From Limnoperna fortunei (taxonomy: Eukaryota; Mollusca; Bivalvia; Mytilida; Modiolidae): a DNA stretch of 64,000 nt. The stretch covers positions 53,944,648-54,008,647 of the forward strand of contig OX104115.1 of NCBI GenBank assembly GCA_944474755.1. The letters run 5' to 3'. Below are positions 1-9,451 of the stretch, piece after piece; position 1 is the first letter of the stretch; each line of letters begins with the position of its first letter. Under the pieces are notes generated by a model. It was not told where the DNA came from. It searched no databases and saw only the letters and a list, made by a program, of their open reading frames with translations. The position numbers were made by a program, and so were the translations under genes.

Positions 1-419
1 TGTCAATTATCATGATACAGCCAATCAGATTTAATTGTAATTTGATAGGTACACTAAAGAGTTTATATTTTGTGTGAAAAATAAATATCTCAGATATCAT
101 TTTTCCTTAAAAATATTTTTGACCAAAAATTTACTGCAAAATTAGAAAAACTCATTCTACATTAAAAAAATTATTTCCCTTTAAAATATAAACCTAAAAT
201 AAGAAACATTTGTGCAAATGCCACAATTTCCACATATTGAATAAATTTTAAGTATTTCGAATATAAGGGGGAAAAATTTTGAGCTCTGATATCTCGAAAA
301 CGACTGAACCAAAAGGGCTGAACCAAAAACAGTTACGAAGATTACACCTGACCCTACTTTCAATTAACTTGGGTAAGGTCAGCGTTATTTCTAACCTGTT
401 GAAATAGGCTTCCAAAAAC
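1..419. other. AT-rich intergenic DNA
   Basis: I see no gene, splice-framed exon or recognisable repeat here. A 60-codon open frame on the minus strand has no supporting motif and is treated as chance. Confidence 0.5.
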
Positions 420-465
420 ACTTGGGAGAAACGATTTTTTCCCCCAAATTAATTTTCTCCCAAGT
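420..465. repeat. Short hairpin (12-bp arms)
   Basis: ACTTGGGAGAAA at 420-431 is the exact reverse complement of TTTCTCCCAAGT at 454-465, with a 22-nt loop. The arm resembles the CTCCCAAAC hairpin arms of the elements at 3825-5878, but the relation is not demonstrated. Confidence 0.5.
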
Positions 466-508
466 ACACAAAAATTATGTATGTGAATTCACCCAACTGA
501 ATAATCCG

Positions 509-636
<128 letters not shown>

Positions 637-706
637 AGTCTAGAGAATTATGCAACGATACAAATTTAAAGATGTTTCTACTAAAAAATGATTCTATTAA
701 TAAATA

Positions 707-747
707 TGACAAAATTTTCGACCAACTGATGGCCTTCTTCAGTGTCA
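707..747 (-). ncRNA. Eroded hammerhead-like motif in PLE tail
   Basis: On the minus strand a CTGAAGA core half is followed by a GGCC...GGTC stem II and a GAAA core half. TGACA before the core can pair with TGTCA after it. Stem III is weak (A/T only) and the junction needs a bulge, so activity is doubtful. The segment aligns with part of the 510-bp retrozyme unit, where both core halves are lost. Confidence 0.5.
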
Positions 748-814
748 ATATCAATCTATAATAGATATATTTCAAATAAAAGTCCAATATAACTAGAATT
801 TCTGCATTCTTTAA

Positions 815-855
815 TTCACTAGTACTTTCATGCCTTCCGGCAATCTTCAGGTGAA
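815..855 (-). ncRNA. Type I hammerhead ribozyme of the PLE
   Basis: Minus strand: stem I arm TTCAC, core CTGAAGA, stem II TGCC-GGAA-GGCA with a tetraloop, core GAAA, a very short stem III from the palindrome AGTACT, cleavage base A (CTA^G) and stem I partner GTGAA. All conserved catalytic bases of a hammerhead are present. Short stem III is typical of retroelement hammerheads, which often act as dimers. The predicted 3' product begins GTGAATT, similar to the element's own 5' end near 3780. Confidence 0.75.
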
Positions 856-1030
856 TGAATATCGTTAATAATGTTTATAACGTTACTAACGGTAACGTTT
901 ATATATGACGTTACAAATAGGTATAAGGGGAGTTAATTACATATATGCACAATAAGGGGAGTTAATTACATATATATACACAAACTATATTAAAATAAAT
1001 GTTAATATTGTCAGTAATAAAGTTATATAG

Positions 1031-3722
1031 TTATGAGCGTCCATTCAGGATGGGTTTAAATTTCCTTATAAAGTTTTTTTCTTTTATTTCTCGTAAAACA
1101 TCACTGGACGTCTTCATTTTATAAAATGGAAATATTTTTAAAAGACCCCCACTGCACGTATCTAAATGTTGACTAAGTGGTATTTTTCGATATTGGGGGT
1201 CTCTTATTTGTTGACGATGGACTGTCATCCGTTGCTTTAGCGCATTACTCGTTTGACCAATGTATGACTTGTTACAATTAGTACACTGAATACAATAAAT
1301 TAAATTTTCACTTTTACAGTTCATATCTGCGTTAGTGTAAATTTTTCTTCCATCGTCTAATATTATTTCACTTCCTGTGTGAATGTACGCACAAGTTCCG
1401 CATCTTTTGTCTCCGCATTTTCGTACTTCAAATGTCCGAGGTGAATTAGAATTAAATTGTGCTTTAGTTAATAAACGTTTTAAGTTTTGAGGTTGTCTTT
1501 TACTCTGGAGTAAAGTTCTATCGGTTATAAAGTTTTTAAGCTTATTACTTTGTGCAACTATCGGAATGTTATGTTTAGCTACATTGAATATATTTGTGTT
1601 GCACGGATTATGAGTAACCACAAAAGGAATTAAGCTGTTGTCTGTCGGTTGGACATTTTTAGCAGCACGAAGTTCGGCGATCGGGATCTGTGTGGATTTT
1701 TCAATGGCGTTGTTTATAAGAGTTAATGGGTATCCTTGTTTCAACAGAAACGTCTTTAATTCTTCAAGTCGAATTTTTCGTAAATCCGGTTTTTCTATAA
1801 CTGTGCATAATTTTCGTGCTAAACAATATGGAATATTCCGTTTCGTATGTGACGGATGACAGGATTTAAAATTTAAATATTGATGAGTGTCCGTATCTTT
1901 GTAGTATATGTCGGTTATAATTTCTCCATTAATATTTTTCTCCACTAAGATATCCAGAAATGGTATTTGTTGATTGTTTATTTCCGATGTAAAATTAATG
2001 GCTGGGTGCAAGTCATTTAGAATTCCACTAAATGTTTTCAAATTTTGGTCCGTTTTTGTCCAGATTATAAAACAATCATCCAAAAACCGATACCATGAAT
2101 TTTCTATGTATTTTGCCATCTCTATGCCTAATGTTTTCTCGATTTTTTGGTATAGATTTTGTTCAAGGAATCCCATGACTAATGTTGCATAAGTTGGTGC
2201 AAATTTAGTTCCCATTGCAGTTCCCCGGATTTGTAAATAGTTTTTATCGTTAAAATTAAAAGAGTTATTTTCCAAAATAAGTTGTACTGCTTCGAGAATA
2301 AAGTCTATACTAAATCTGACGTTGATTTGATCCCTATGTTTTTCGACCCAATATTTAATTGCAGACAATCCTAAGTCATGGGGTATATTCGTATATAGAC
2401 TCGAAACATCGAATGTAACAAGTTTAGCTTCCGGTTCTGTTCTTTTTGGTAAGTGTGACAGAAAGTCAATATCATCCCGAATAATCTTGGTACGCAAGAA
2501 CATAATGGTTTAAGGATTATATCCATTAGATTACTTAAACGGTGAGTTGGACACGCCGGACCAGCAATAATTGGCCTAAGTTTCAAGTCAGTTGGTTTTT
2601 CAACAATCACATATTCATTATTCTGTTCTTTAATTGCATTTTGAATAATTTTAGATTTATGGACTTTTGGTAGACCATAAAAATTACTTGTCTTTACTTC
2701 AAAATTTGTGAGACAGTCCGATTCTTTGTCCGTTAATGATTCTGAGTACTTTGATACCAAATTATGTAACCTCCTCATTATTTGATTGTCCATATTGTTA
2801 GGGATTTCTGAATAAAACGACACATCATTTAGTTGTTCCTCAACTAGAGCTTGATAGTAGTTGGAGTCCATGATAATGATTGCTCCCCCTTTATCTGCTT
2901 CCTTTATTACAATTGATTTGTCTGTTTGTAAACGTTTAAGGGCATGTTGCTCAGTTTTGGAAATATTTCGTTTTATATTAGTATTAGTTTCAAGTGGAAA
3001 GTTCATTATAAAATCAATGTATGAGTCTAGATGTATATCGCGGTTTTTCTTTGGGGTGAACTTTGACTTATTTTTTATCAAAGATTCATCTTCCTTGTCA
3101 TCTTTTTTGTCCGCAAAATATTAAACTAACCTCAACTTACGACAAAATTTCTGAATATCCTCCACTAGTTCGTCCTTGTTAGGAGATGGTGTCGGAGTGA
3201 ATTTTAGTCCCCTGCTAAGTAATTTGAGTTCGTCATCTTTTAAACTTCTACTTGAAAGGTTTATAATTTTAGGATCTAATCTATTATTTCTTTTGGAATA
3301 GTGGTTTCCAGTTTTTGGTCTCTCTCCGGTGTCTGTTGTCCCGACTCTAAAAAAAAAATCCGTCTTTGTTTTTTATTTTGATTATTAAATTGTTTGTTAA
3401 TTATTCCTCCTGTTGTACGATTCTGTGGTGGACTATTTGTACCAGTTTTTTGCTTCTGTATATTATTATTACGGAAGTTGTTGTTAGGTTGGGTTCTAAC
3501 TACGTCAGAATAAAGTCTTCTGTTATTTTTTGAATTATTGCTTGACCTGGTATCCCTTTTTGAACTGCTACGTTGTTGTTGTTGTTGTTGTTGTTGGCGA
3601 TGATGGGGCTTTGCAGGATTCTGCCGTCCGTACTCATAATTTGTGTTCAATGTACTTTTGCTTGGAACTGATCGGGATTTGACTTTATTCTGTTGTCGTT
3701 TGTTTTTCTTCCTGAAATGCAT
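1031..3722 (-). pseudogene. PLE polyprotein: reverse transcriptase + GIY-YIG endonuclease (broken)
   Basis: The reading starts at ATG 3722 with a Lys/Arg-rich region and a short poly-Gln (about 3573-3596). It then has the PLE signature NLSSRSL...LLSRGLKFTPTP (about 3175-3262), RT motif ADKGGAIIIMD, FYGLPKVHK and LRPIIAG. The longest open piece (2503-1031) has FDVSSLYTN (residues 31-39), GTAMGTKFAP (94-103), the catalytic FLDD (140-143), a CX4CX2C cluster (C363, C368, C371) and a GIY-YIG domain with YCIQC...SYIGQT (403-418), R425 and H429. Three lesions break it: a frameshift at a 10-T homopolymer (about 3349-3358), an in-frame TAA at 3121-3123, and a one-base loss near 2485-2500 between the fingers and palm parts of the RT. 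Otherwise it is remarkably intact, so the copy is recent or some lesions are sequencing errors. Confidence 0.9.
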
Positions 3723-3824
3723 TCTTCTTTTGTTGTTAGTAGTTGTAGTTTCTGTTCCGTAATTTTTAGCATATTCCACTAGAAATTTATATATATATAT
3801 CTTTATTCTCCAAAACCAATTAAA

Positions 3825-4717
3825 AATGATTATGATCTTATGGATCATAACTGGCTCCCAAACGACCCCCGTGGACACTGGAGTTCAGACATCCATTCTT
3901 AGCAACTTTATCTACCAGGAAACCAAGTTTCGTTGAAATCGGAGCATTTTCAAATTTTGTCGGCCATCTTGGATTCAAAATGGCCGCCATGAAAGGTCAA
4001 CAAGTGCCTCAATTAGTGCGGTATAACATACTCTACTTATATTCCAATTTTCATTGAAATTCGTTAACTTTTGGATTTTTAAGGATTTATTTTCGATTTG
4101 AAAATGGCCGCCATTTTAAGATGGTCGCCATGTTCAAATTCAAATTTTGATGACTGACATCTGATCGCAACATGGTAATCTACCTAAAAACCAGGTTTTG
4201 TGCGATTCCGAGCATTTTGAATTTTTGAATTCAAAATGGCTGCCATAAAAAGTCAACAAGTGCCTCAATCGGTGCGGTATAACATGCTATACTTATATTC
4301 CAAATTTCATCGAAATCCGCTAACTTTTGGATTTTTAAAGGATTTATTTACATTTCAAAATGGCCGCCATTTTAAGATGGCCGCAGTGTTCAAATTCAAA
4401 TTTTGATGAGATACATCTGATCGCAACATGGCAATCTACTTAAAAAGCCAAGTTTCATGCGATTACAATCATTTTTAATTTTTGGATTCAAAATGGCCGT
4501 CAAAAAAGTCAACATTGTGTCATATGGTGCGGTATTTTTCACTTTCAAAATGGCCACCATTTCAAGATGGCCGCCAATTTCAAAATTTAAAAGCTGGACT
4601 GCACCACTTCAAGTCATGACCAATTTTAAGGTGAAGTTTCATAATGATCCAATTTACGTCTCCGAGGAAACGGTCGGACAAAATTTTGGCGGAAAGCGGA
4701 AGAATAATAATAATAAT

Positions 4718-4784
<67 letters not shown>

Positions 4785-4787
4785 ATT
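3825..4787 (+). mobile_element. Tandem-core element, GGCTCCCAAAC family, copy a
   Basis: It starts with a TATGATC/GATCATA hairpin followed by ACTGGCTCCCAAACG. The body is about two 256-bp core repeats rich in AAAATGGCCGCCAT and AAGATGGCCGCC blocks. The 3' part GGCGGAAAGCGGAAG runs into an AAT microsatellite. There is no coding capacity. The layout (5' segment, tandem core, microsatellite, 3' segment) resembles Pearl/Helentron-derived elements of bivalves; that assignment is inferred. The 3' hairpin seen in copy b is missing here. Confidence 0.7.
4702..4787. repeat. (AAT)n switching to (ATT)n
   Basis: An AAT run flips midway (about 4748) into an ATT run, making the microsatellite itself a foldback. 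It marks the join of copies a and b of the tandem-core element. Confidence 0.85.
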
Positions 4788-5878
4788 AAACATGATCATG
4801 ATCTTATGGATCATAACTGGCTCCCAAACGATCCCCGTGGACACTGGAGTTCAGACATCCATTCACAGCAACTTTATCTAAAGGAAACCAAATTTCGTGC
4901 AAATCGAAGCATTTTCCACTTATGTCGGCCATCTTGGATTCAAAATGGCTGCCATAAGAAGTCGATATGTGCGTCATATGGAGCGGTATAACATACTCTA
5001 TTTATATTCAAATTTTCAGCGAAATCCGTTAACTTTTGGACTTATTTTCATTTTCAAAACAGCCACAATTTTAAGATGGCCGCCATGACTAAATTCATAT
5101 TTTGATGACTCACATCTGATCGCAACATGGTAATCTATCTAAAAACCAAGTTTCGTGTGAATCCGAGCATTTTCCATTTTTGGTGGCTATCTTGGATTCA
5201 AAATGGCAGCCATAAAGGTCGACATGTGGGGCATATGGTGCGGTATTGCATACCCTACTTATATTCCAATTTTCATCAAAATTCGTTAATTTTTGGATTT
5301 TTAAGGATTTATTATCATTTTCAAAATGACCGCCATTTTTAGATGGCCGCCATGATCAAATTCAAATTTTGATGACTAACATCTGATCGCAACATAGGAA
5401 TCTACCTAAAAACCAAGTTTCGTGCGATTCCGACGATTTTGAATTTTGAATTTTTGGCGGCCATCTTGGATTCAAAATGGCCTCCATAAAACGTCAACAT
5501 GTGCGTCAAATGGTGCGGTATAACATACTCTAATTATATTCCAATTTTCGTCAAAATCCGTTAACTTTTGGATTTTTAAGGGTTTTTTTTATTTTTAAAA
5601 TGGCCGCCATTTCAAGATGGCCGCCAATTTAAAAATTTTAAACCTGAAAGGCACAACTTCCTACCATGACCTATTTTTGTGTGAAGTTTAATTTGGATCC
5701 AATGTACGGTCTTCGAGAAAACAGCCGGACTAAATTCAGGCGGAAAGTGGATGAAAAAATAATAATAAGAAACAGAGCAAAAACAATATGTCTCCCAAAC
5801 TTTCGTTTGGGAGCCATAATAAGAAACAGAGCACAATTAATATGTCCTCCCAAACTTTTGTTTGGGAGCCATAATTAA
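4788..5878 (+). mobile_element. Tandem-core element, GGCTCCCAAAC family, copy b
   Basis: Same family and orientation as copy a. The 5' hairpin plus GGCTCCCAAACG is at 4799-4833, followed by core repeats with a period of about 267 bp. The 3' segment GGCGGAAAGTGG leads to AATAATAAGAAACAGAGCA and two terminal hairpin modules. The outer arm GTTTGGGAGCC is the exact complement of the 5' GGCTCCCAAAC, giving an 11-bp terminal inverted repeat. Confidence 0.7.
5787..5872. repeat. Two tandem hairpin modules, 3' end of copy b
   Basis: CTCCCAAAC-TTTC-GTTTGGGAG at 5792-5813 and CTCCCAAAC-TTTT-GTTTGGGAG at 5847-5868, each preceded by AAGAAACAGAGCA. The second looks like a duplicated module with a changed loop. 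Confidence 0.8.
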
Positions 5879-6695
5879 GGTACAGAGACACAAAATAATA
5901 CAAAAATACAAAATATTACAGAACTACGATGTACAGTTTACAATCAACATTGTGTTTCAATTTGTGGAAGGTACTGGCTGACATAATTCATTTAATTATT
6001 TTTCAGGTAAGTGGTTACAAATATCTGGGTGCCTCTAATAAAAAAGCTTCATTATTGTAGCTACAATGTAGTATACTGCAAGCTGAAATTATAGATGTGA
6101 ATTACACATTAATATTGTGCTCGTTTTAATTTTATAACAACTGGGACTCCCAGAACATGGAACAACTCATACTGGAACACTGTGAAGCAGGTCAATTGTC
6201 AACACAATGTTTCAAATATTACAAAATATCCTTTTTGAAGGTCACGCAAGGCCGACTAGCCGAATAACATTTCATACAATTCAATTAAACACCTGACAGG
6301 AGAAACGTGTGCTTCTTGTTTGACCTGACTTTGCCAATAACAATAACACTTTATAGACAGTCCGCTTCATTCAAATAAAACTATTGATGGCCAAACGTTC
6401 CGTCAAAAAATGTAACTATTACTTTTAACAGGCTGAACAAGAACAATTTTGATTGTAAAGCTGCGGAAGAGAATTACATTTGTAAATTCATAATATACCT
6501 AGATAGGAAGAAGTAGTTGAAAGACCCAAGCTAATTGTTTTTTTCCAGAGCAGTAATAAACTTCAGTATGCAATTGTACAAACCTAGCCAAAGACATTTG
6601 TTTGCGAGTCACATGTATTATTGTTATATGTGTCTATTTGTCTATTTGAATTTTTATTGTCATTAACTTGACACTATATGTGAAATCGGGTCTGT
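5879..6695. other. Intergenic DNA downstream of gene A
   Basis: AT-rich sequence with no repeat family or exon that I can support. It lies 3' of gene A and after the hairpin modules. Confidence 0.5.
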
Positions 6696-6701
6696 TTTAT
6701 T
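6696..6701 (-). terminator. Poly(A) signal of gene A
   Basis: AATAAA on the minus strand two bases after the TAG stop codon at 6704-6706. The very short 3' UTR it implies suits a compact gene. Confidence 0.6.
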
Positions 6702-6703
6702 GT

Positions 6704-7238
6704 CTACGAAGAGAACTTCTTAATAAACTCTTTTATCCATGCTATTATCGCCTCTAAAATAGTATTTTTCTTTGCTCCAAATTGTTTTGGACGAAATTTA
6801 ATCTCAACAGAATTATTGGTTATATTGATGAGCAAAACTTTACTTCCACTTCCAATTGTATATACCGATGAGAGCACATACAGTTTTATCTGGATGTCTG
6901 AATCATTTTGCGGTAAGTATGAATATACAGACGTGCGAAGTTTTTGTAGCTCTAGCTCAGCATATTTTCCTAATTCTTCGCGGTTTTGCTTCAATAAAAT
7001 GTTGTGTATTTCTATATCAGGTATAACTGTGCATTCCTCCTGAAACAATATTTACAACAACATGTTAAATTATGTTGATCATAAATTAATGTCTATATAT
7101 TGATAATGTGTAAAGACTACTTAAGCTCAGTTCCAATAAAATTATTAGCAGCTTGAAACAAAACAGACACACTATATTATTGAAACTAATGCTGTTATAA
7201 ATGATAGAAATATGGTGTCTTACCCCGCTTTCGGCCAT
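6704..7238 (-). CDS. Gene A: small two-exon protein, 116 aa, unknown function
   Basis: Exon 1 (7238-7224) encodes MAESG and ends at a GGG|GTAAGA donor. Exon 2 (7039-6704) follows a TTGTTTCAG acceptor, both in phase 0. Exon 2 has NILLK (protein residues 18-22), an acidic/amphipathic helix, LPQ (47-49), then a beta-rich stretch with GSGSKVLLINI (68-78) and a Lys-rich C-terminus. There is no signal peptide or membrane segment. I do not recognise the family, but the terminal exons of genes B and C share the same landmarks, so it is a local family. The start is chosen because ATG lies 11 bp inside the promoter palindrome's edge and splices cleanly. The splice model is inferred, not proven. Confidence 0.65.
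7224..7238 (-). CDS. Gene A exon 1 (MAESG)
   Basis: Fifteen coding bases between the ATG and a strong GTAAGA donor, too short to appear as an open frame. It joins exon 2 in phase 0. Confidence 0.6.
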
Positions 7239-7282
7239 TTCCGCACAAAATTTGTCTATACACTACGAAACAAAAATCTCTC

Positions 7283-7290
7283 TATATATA
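7283..7290 (-). promoter_or_regulatory. TATA-like box for gene A
   Basis: TATATATA about 45-52 bp upstream of the gene A ATG, in the left palindrome arm. It is the mirror of 7389-7396. Confidence 0.45.
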
Positions 7291-7388
7291 CCAAAATACT
7301 ATAGGTGGTAATCTTGGTGACCACGCCCACAAATATATATATATATTTGTGGGCGTGGTCACCAAGATTACCACCTATAGTATTTTGG

Positions 7389-7396
7389 TATATATA
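7389..7396 (+). promoter_or_regulatory. TATA-like box for gene B
   Basis: TATATATA in the right palindrome arm. A start site about 30 bp downstream would fall near 7420, inside the shared GTGTATAGACAAATT. Confidence 0.45.
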
Positions 7397-7512
7397 GAGA
7401 GATTTTTGTTTCGTAGTGTATAGACAAATTATATATATATGTGTGTGTGTATGTCTGTGTATATATATTCGGCGACAAATTTAGCTATGCGACCAACGAC
7501 ATAGACCAAACG

Positions 7513-7515
7513 ATG
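7513..7515 (+). other. Candidate start codon / exon 1 end of gene B
   Basis: ATG is followed at once by GTAAGA, the same donor as gene A exon 1, at the matching distance beyond the palindrome. A phase-0 join to the repeat exons would be in frame. Very short coding first exons are unusual, so the true N-terminus remains open. Confidence 0.35.
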
Positions 7516-8239
7516 GTAAGAAACTTATGCTTACGATAAGATACACATTTAAATTACACTGAGTTATTTCGATGAATATAACTAGGCAACACACAATTAA
7601 TCCATGAACAAAAATAATTGTTTGTGTCTTTATATTTAGACATAAAATACTCATCGTACCTGTACAATTATATATTTCTTACAATTGTATTATTTGCCTT
7701 TCCTAATATTATATTTTATATTATTTTATATTAGCAGGCAAGATATAACTATATATAAAATGCAGTCAATTTAATTAAATGTTAGCCAAACAAATTATCT
7801 GTAAATTATATAGAAACATATCCAGGGGTTAGAGTGTTAATTTGTTTAAAATTGGCATTTCCAATTGGAGAACTCCGCCAAACATTTTCGACCAGTGCTG
7901 ACTTAATCTTGTCGGATATTACATTTTTAATATATTTAGCTTTCACTCAGGGTGCTGTGTATTAAAGCTGACCGATAGATTATTTTTGTTTTATTTTATA
8001 AAAGTAAAGAAAAAATGTCCAATACAAAGAATAAACAGTTAATAAAATACTCTTTAGCAAACAATTTGAAAATTATATTATCATAGATTATGAATGAAGC
8101 CAAATAAATAAAATTACGTTGTTTAAAAAAATAATGAAAAAGAAATAAAACAGGTTATTAATCAATAAACCAAAGACCTTTGACAGTTTCAAACTGGAAA
8201 ATCTTAGAAATTAGTTGAAGATAAAAAACTAATAACATT
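7516..8239 (+). other. Gene B first-intron region without recognised exon
   Basis: AT-rich DNA between the candidate first exon and the start of the tandem units. I found no acceptor-donor pair enclosing an open, repeat-like exon. Confidence 0.4.
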
Positions 8240-9223
8240 AACTCCATTTCAAAAACGGCGATTCGTGATATCCATCATCTGGCAGGTAACAACTTAAAAA
8301 AAATGGGCAATTCCATTTTATCATAGAATATTTGACCACTGTTTTATCCCTGAAAGTAATAAGGCTGTATGACGCATACGAATCAAAGGTTGTTATATTA
8401 GAGCAAACTACATTATACGTATCAGTTCTTCCATTAAACGCATAAACCTTCACAAAAACTAAGCCGTCTATTAATATGTTTATCAACTTACATTAAATCG
8501 TATTACTAAGATCTGTATAGAATTCAGGATTCTTTTACATAACAATAGAATAATACAAACATCAATGTGAATAGGATGGAATATCAAATTTGGTTCGCGA
8601 GTATGAAACAAACTGTTTAGTAGTTATAGAAATAACCTTACGTAACTAGTTCTTCTATTCATTATAACATGTTTAATACAAGCCCAATATTAATCCAAAT
8701 GTTAAGAGTTTAACTGAAGGGAAAAACGTGGTCATATATTTATGATATCTTGTGATGTGTTCAATGCAAACAAAATGTGCTGTAATAAAGAAATAGTCAG
8801 CTTATACAAAACCATTCTCGATTAGGAATTATACCCATTACTCTTTTGTGAAAATATGCTATTTCTGATATGCATCTCGTTTTGATAGCAGGTAACAAAT
8901 AATAAAGTTGAGAATTGAAGTTTGTCATAGCATAACTAACCATTGTTTTATTCCTGGAAATAACTGCAAGGTTCCAAGAAGAACCCAAATTAAAGAATAT
9001 AATATTACAGCAAAATACATTAGAACCTTGGGTTTATCCTTTTAGCTATTAACATTCACGAAAATTAGATTGCACAATATTTCAGTCAAATTTTAAGTTT
9101 AAATGATAAAAGAGGTCATATATTAATGATGTTTGTTAAATTTGTATAAAATGCTGTAATAAAGGAATAAGAAGTTTTGTTAACACCGTTTACCCTCGAT
9201 TCGGAATTCGTTAAAAAAATTTT

Positions 9224-9366
9224 TTGTTTGCTTGTTTGAATGGTATTTAATGTCAATTTTCAGCTATTTCATGGCGTCAAATTTTTATTTCGGGAGGAAG
9301 CCGGATTAGCCAGAGAGAACCCCGTCCTTCCGTAGGAAAACTGGCAATCTTTGTCAATTAGAATTG
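9224..9366 (-). mobile_element. SINE fragment in gene B unit
   Basis: Reverse-complement SINE body with GGGAGGAAGCCGG and TAGGAAAACTGGCAATC and a 3' tail TTTGCTTGTTTGAA, matching the complete SINE at 34405. It is in the same position within the unit as the copy at 11236. Confidence 0.75.
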
Positions 9367-9400
9367 GAGTTTAGATACATTTATTATATTATGATTGCAG

Positions 9401-9451
9401 GAAAATACAGACCACAATAATAGTGAATCAAAGAAAGAAGAAATGAAAGAG
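9401..9451 (+). CDS. Gene B repeat exon 1 (51 nt)
   Basis: Acceptor TGATTGCAG, 17 codons ENTDHNNSESKKEEMKE, donor GTTCGT. The donor side is fused to a downstream part of the unit (GGTTCGTAAATATG), the result of a deletion of about 440 bp relative to the copy at 11393. Confidence 0.6.

Larger units (their letters stand above)
640..3782 (-). mobile_element. Penelope-like retroelement (PLE), almost full length
   Basis: Read on the minus strand, the element begins near 3782 with CTAGTGGAATATGC, continues through an N-terminal basic/Gln-rich region, RT and GIY-YIG coding sequence (to 1031), and ends in a 3' tail with one good hammerhead ribozyme (815-855), one eroded one (707-747) and a (TA)n. 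The 5' terminus CTAGTGGAAT resembles the sequence that follows the cleavage site of the 3' hammerhead (CTA^GTGAATT), as expected for an element whose RNA ends are set by ribozyme cleavage. PLEs carrying hammerheads are an established class. The exact 3' limit is uncertain because the tail grades into sequence shared with the retrozyme family at 46455-61416. Confidence 0.85.
7249..7430. promoter_or_regulatory. Perfect 182-bp palindrome between divergent genes A and B
   Basis: Bases 7249-7430 read identically on both strands, centred between 7339 and 7340 in a short (AT)n. Each arm carries, from the centre outward, GTGGGCGTGG (a KLF/Sp-like box), a CACCAAGATTACCACC block, TATATATA and AGAGAGATTTTTGTTTCG before GTGTATAGACAAATT. 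Gene A's ATG is 11 bp beyond the left edge. The candidate start of gene B is 83 bp beyond the right edge. The two genes therefore have identical proximal promoters in mirror image. Confidence 0.85.

Noticed and set aside
4457..4991. Asn/Tyr/Ile homopolymer frames
   Set aside because: They are read through the AAT/ATT microsatellite and core repeats, with no domain.
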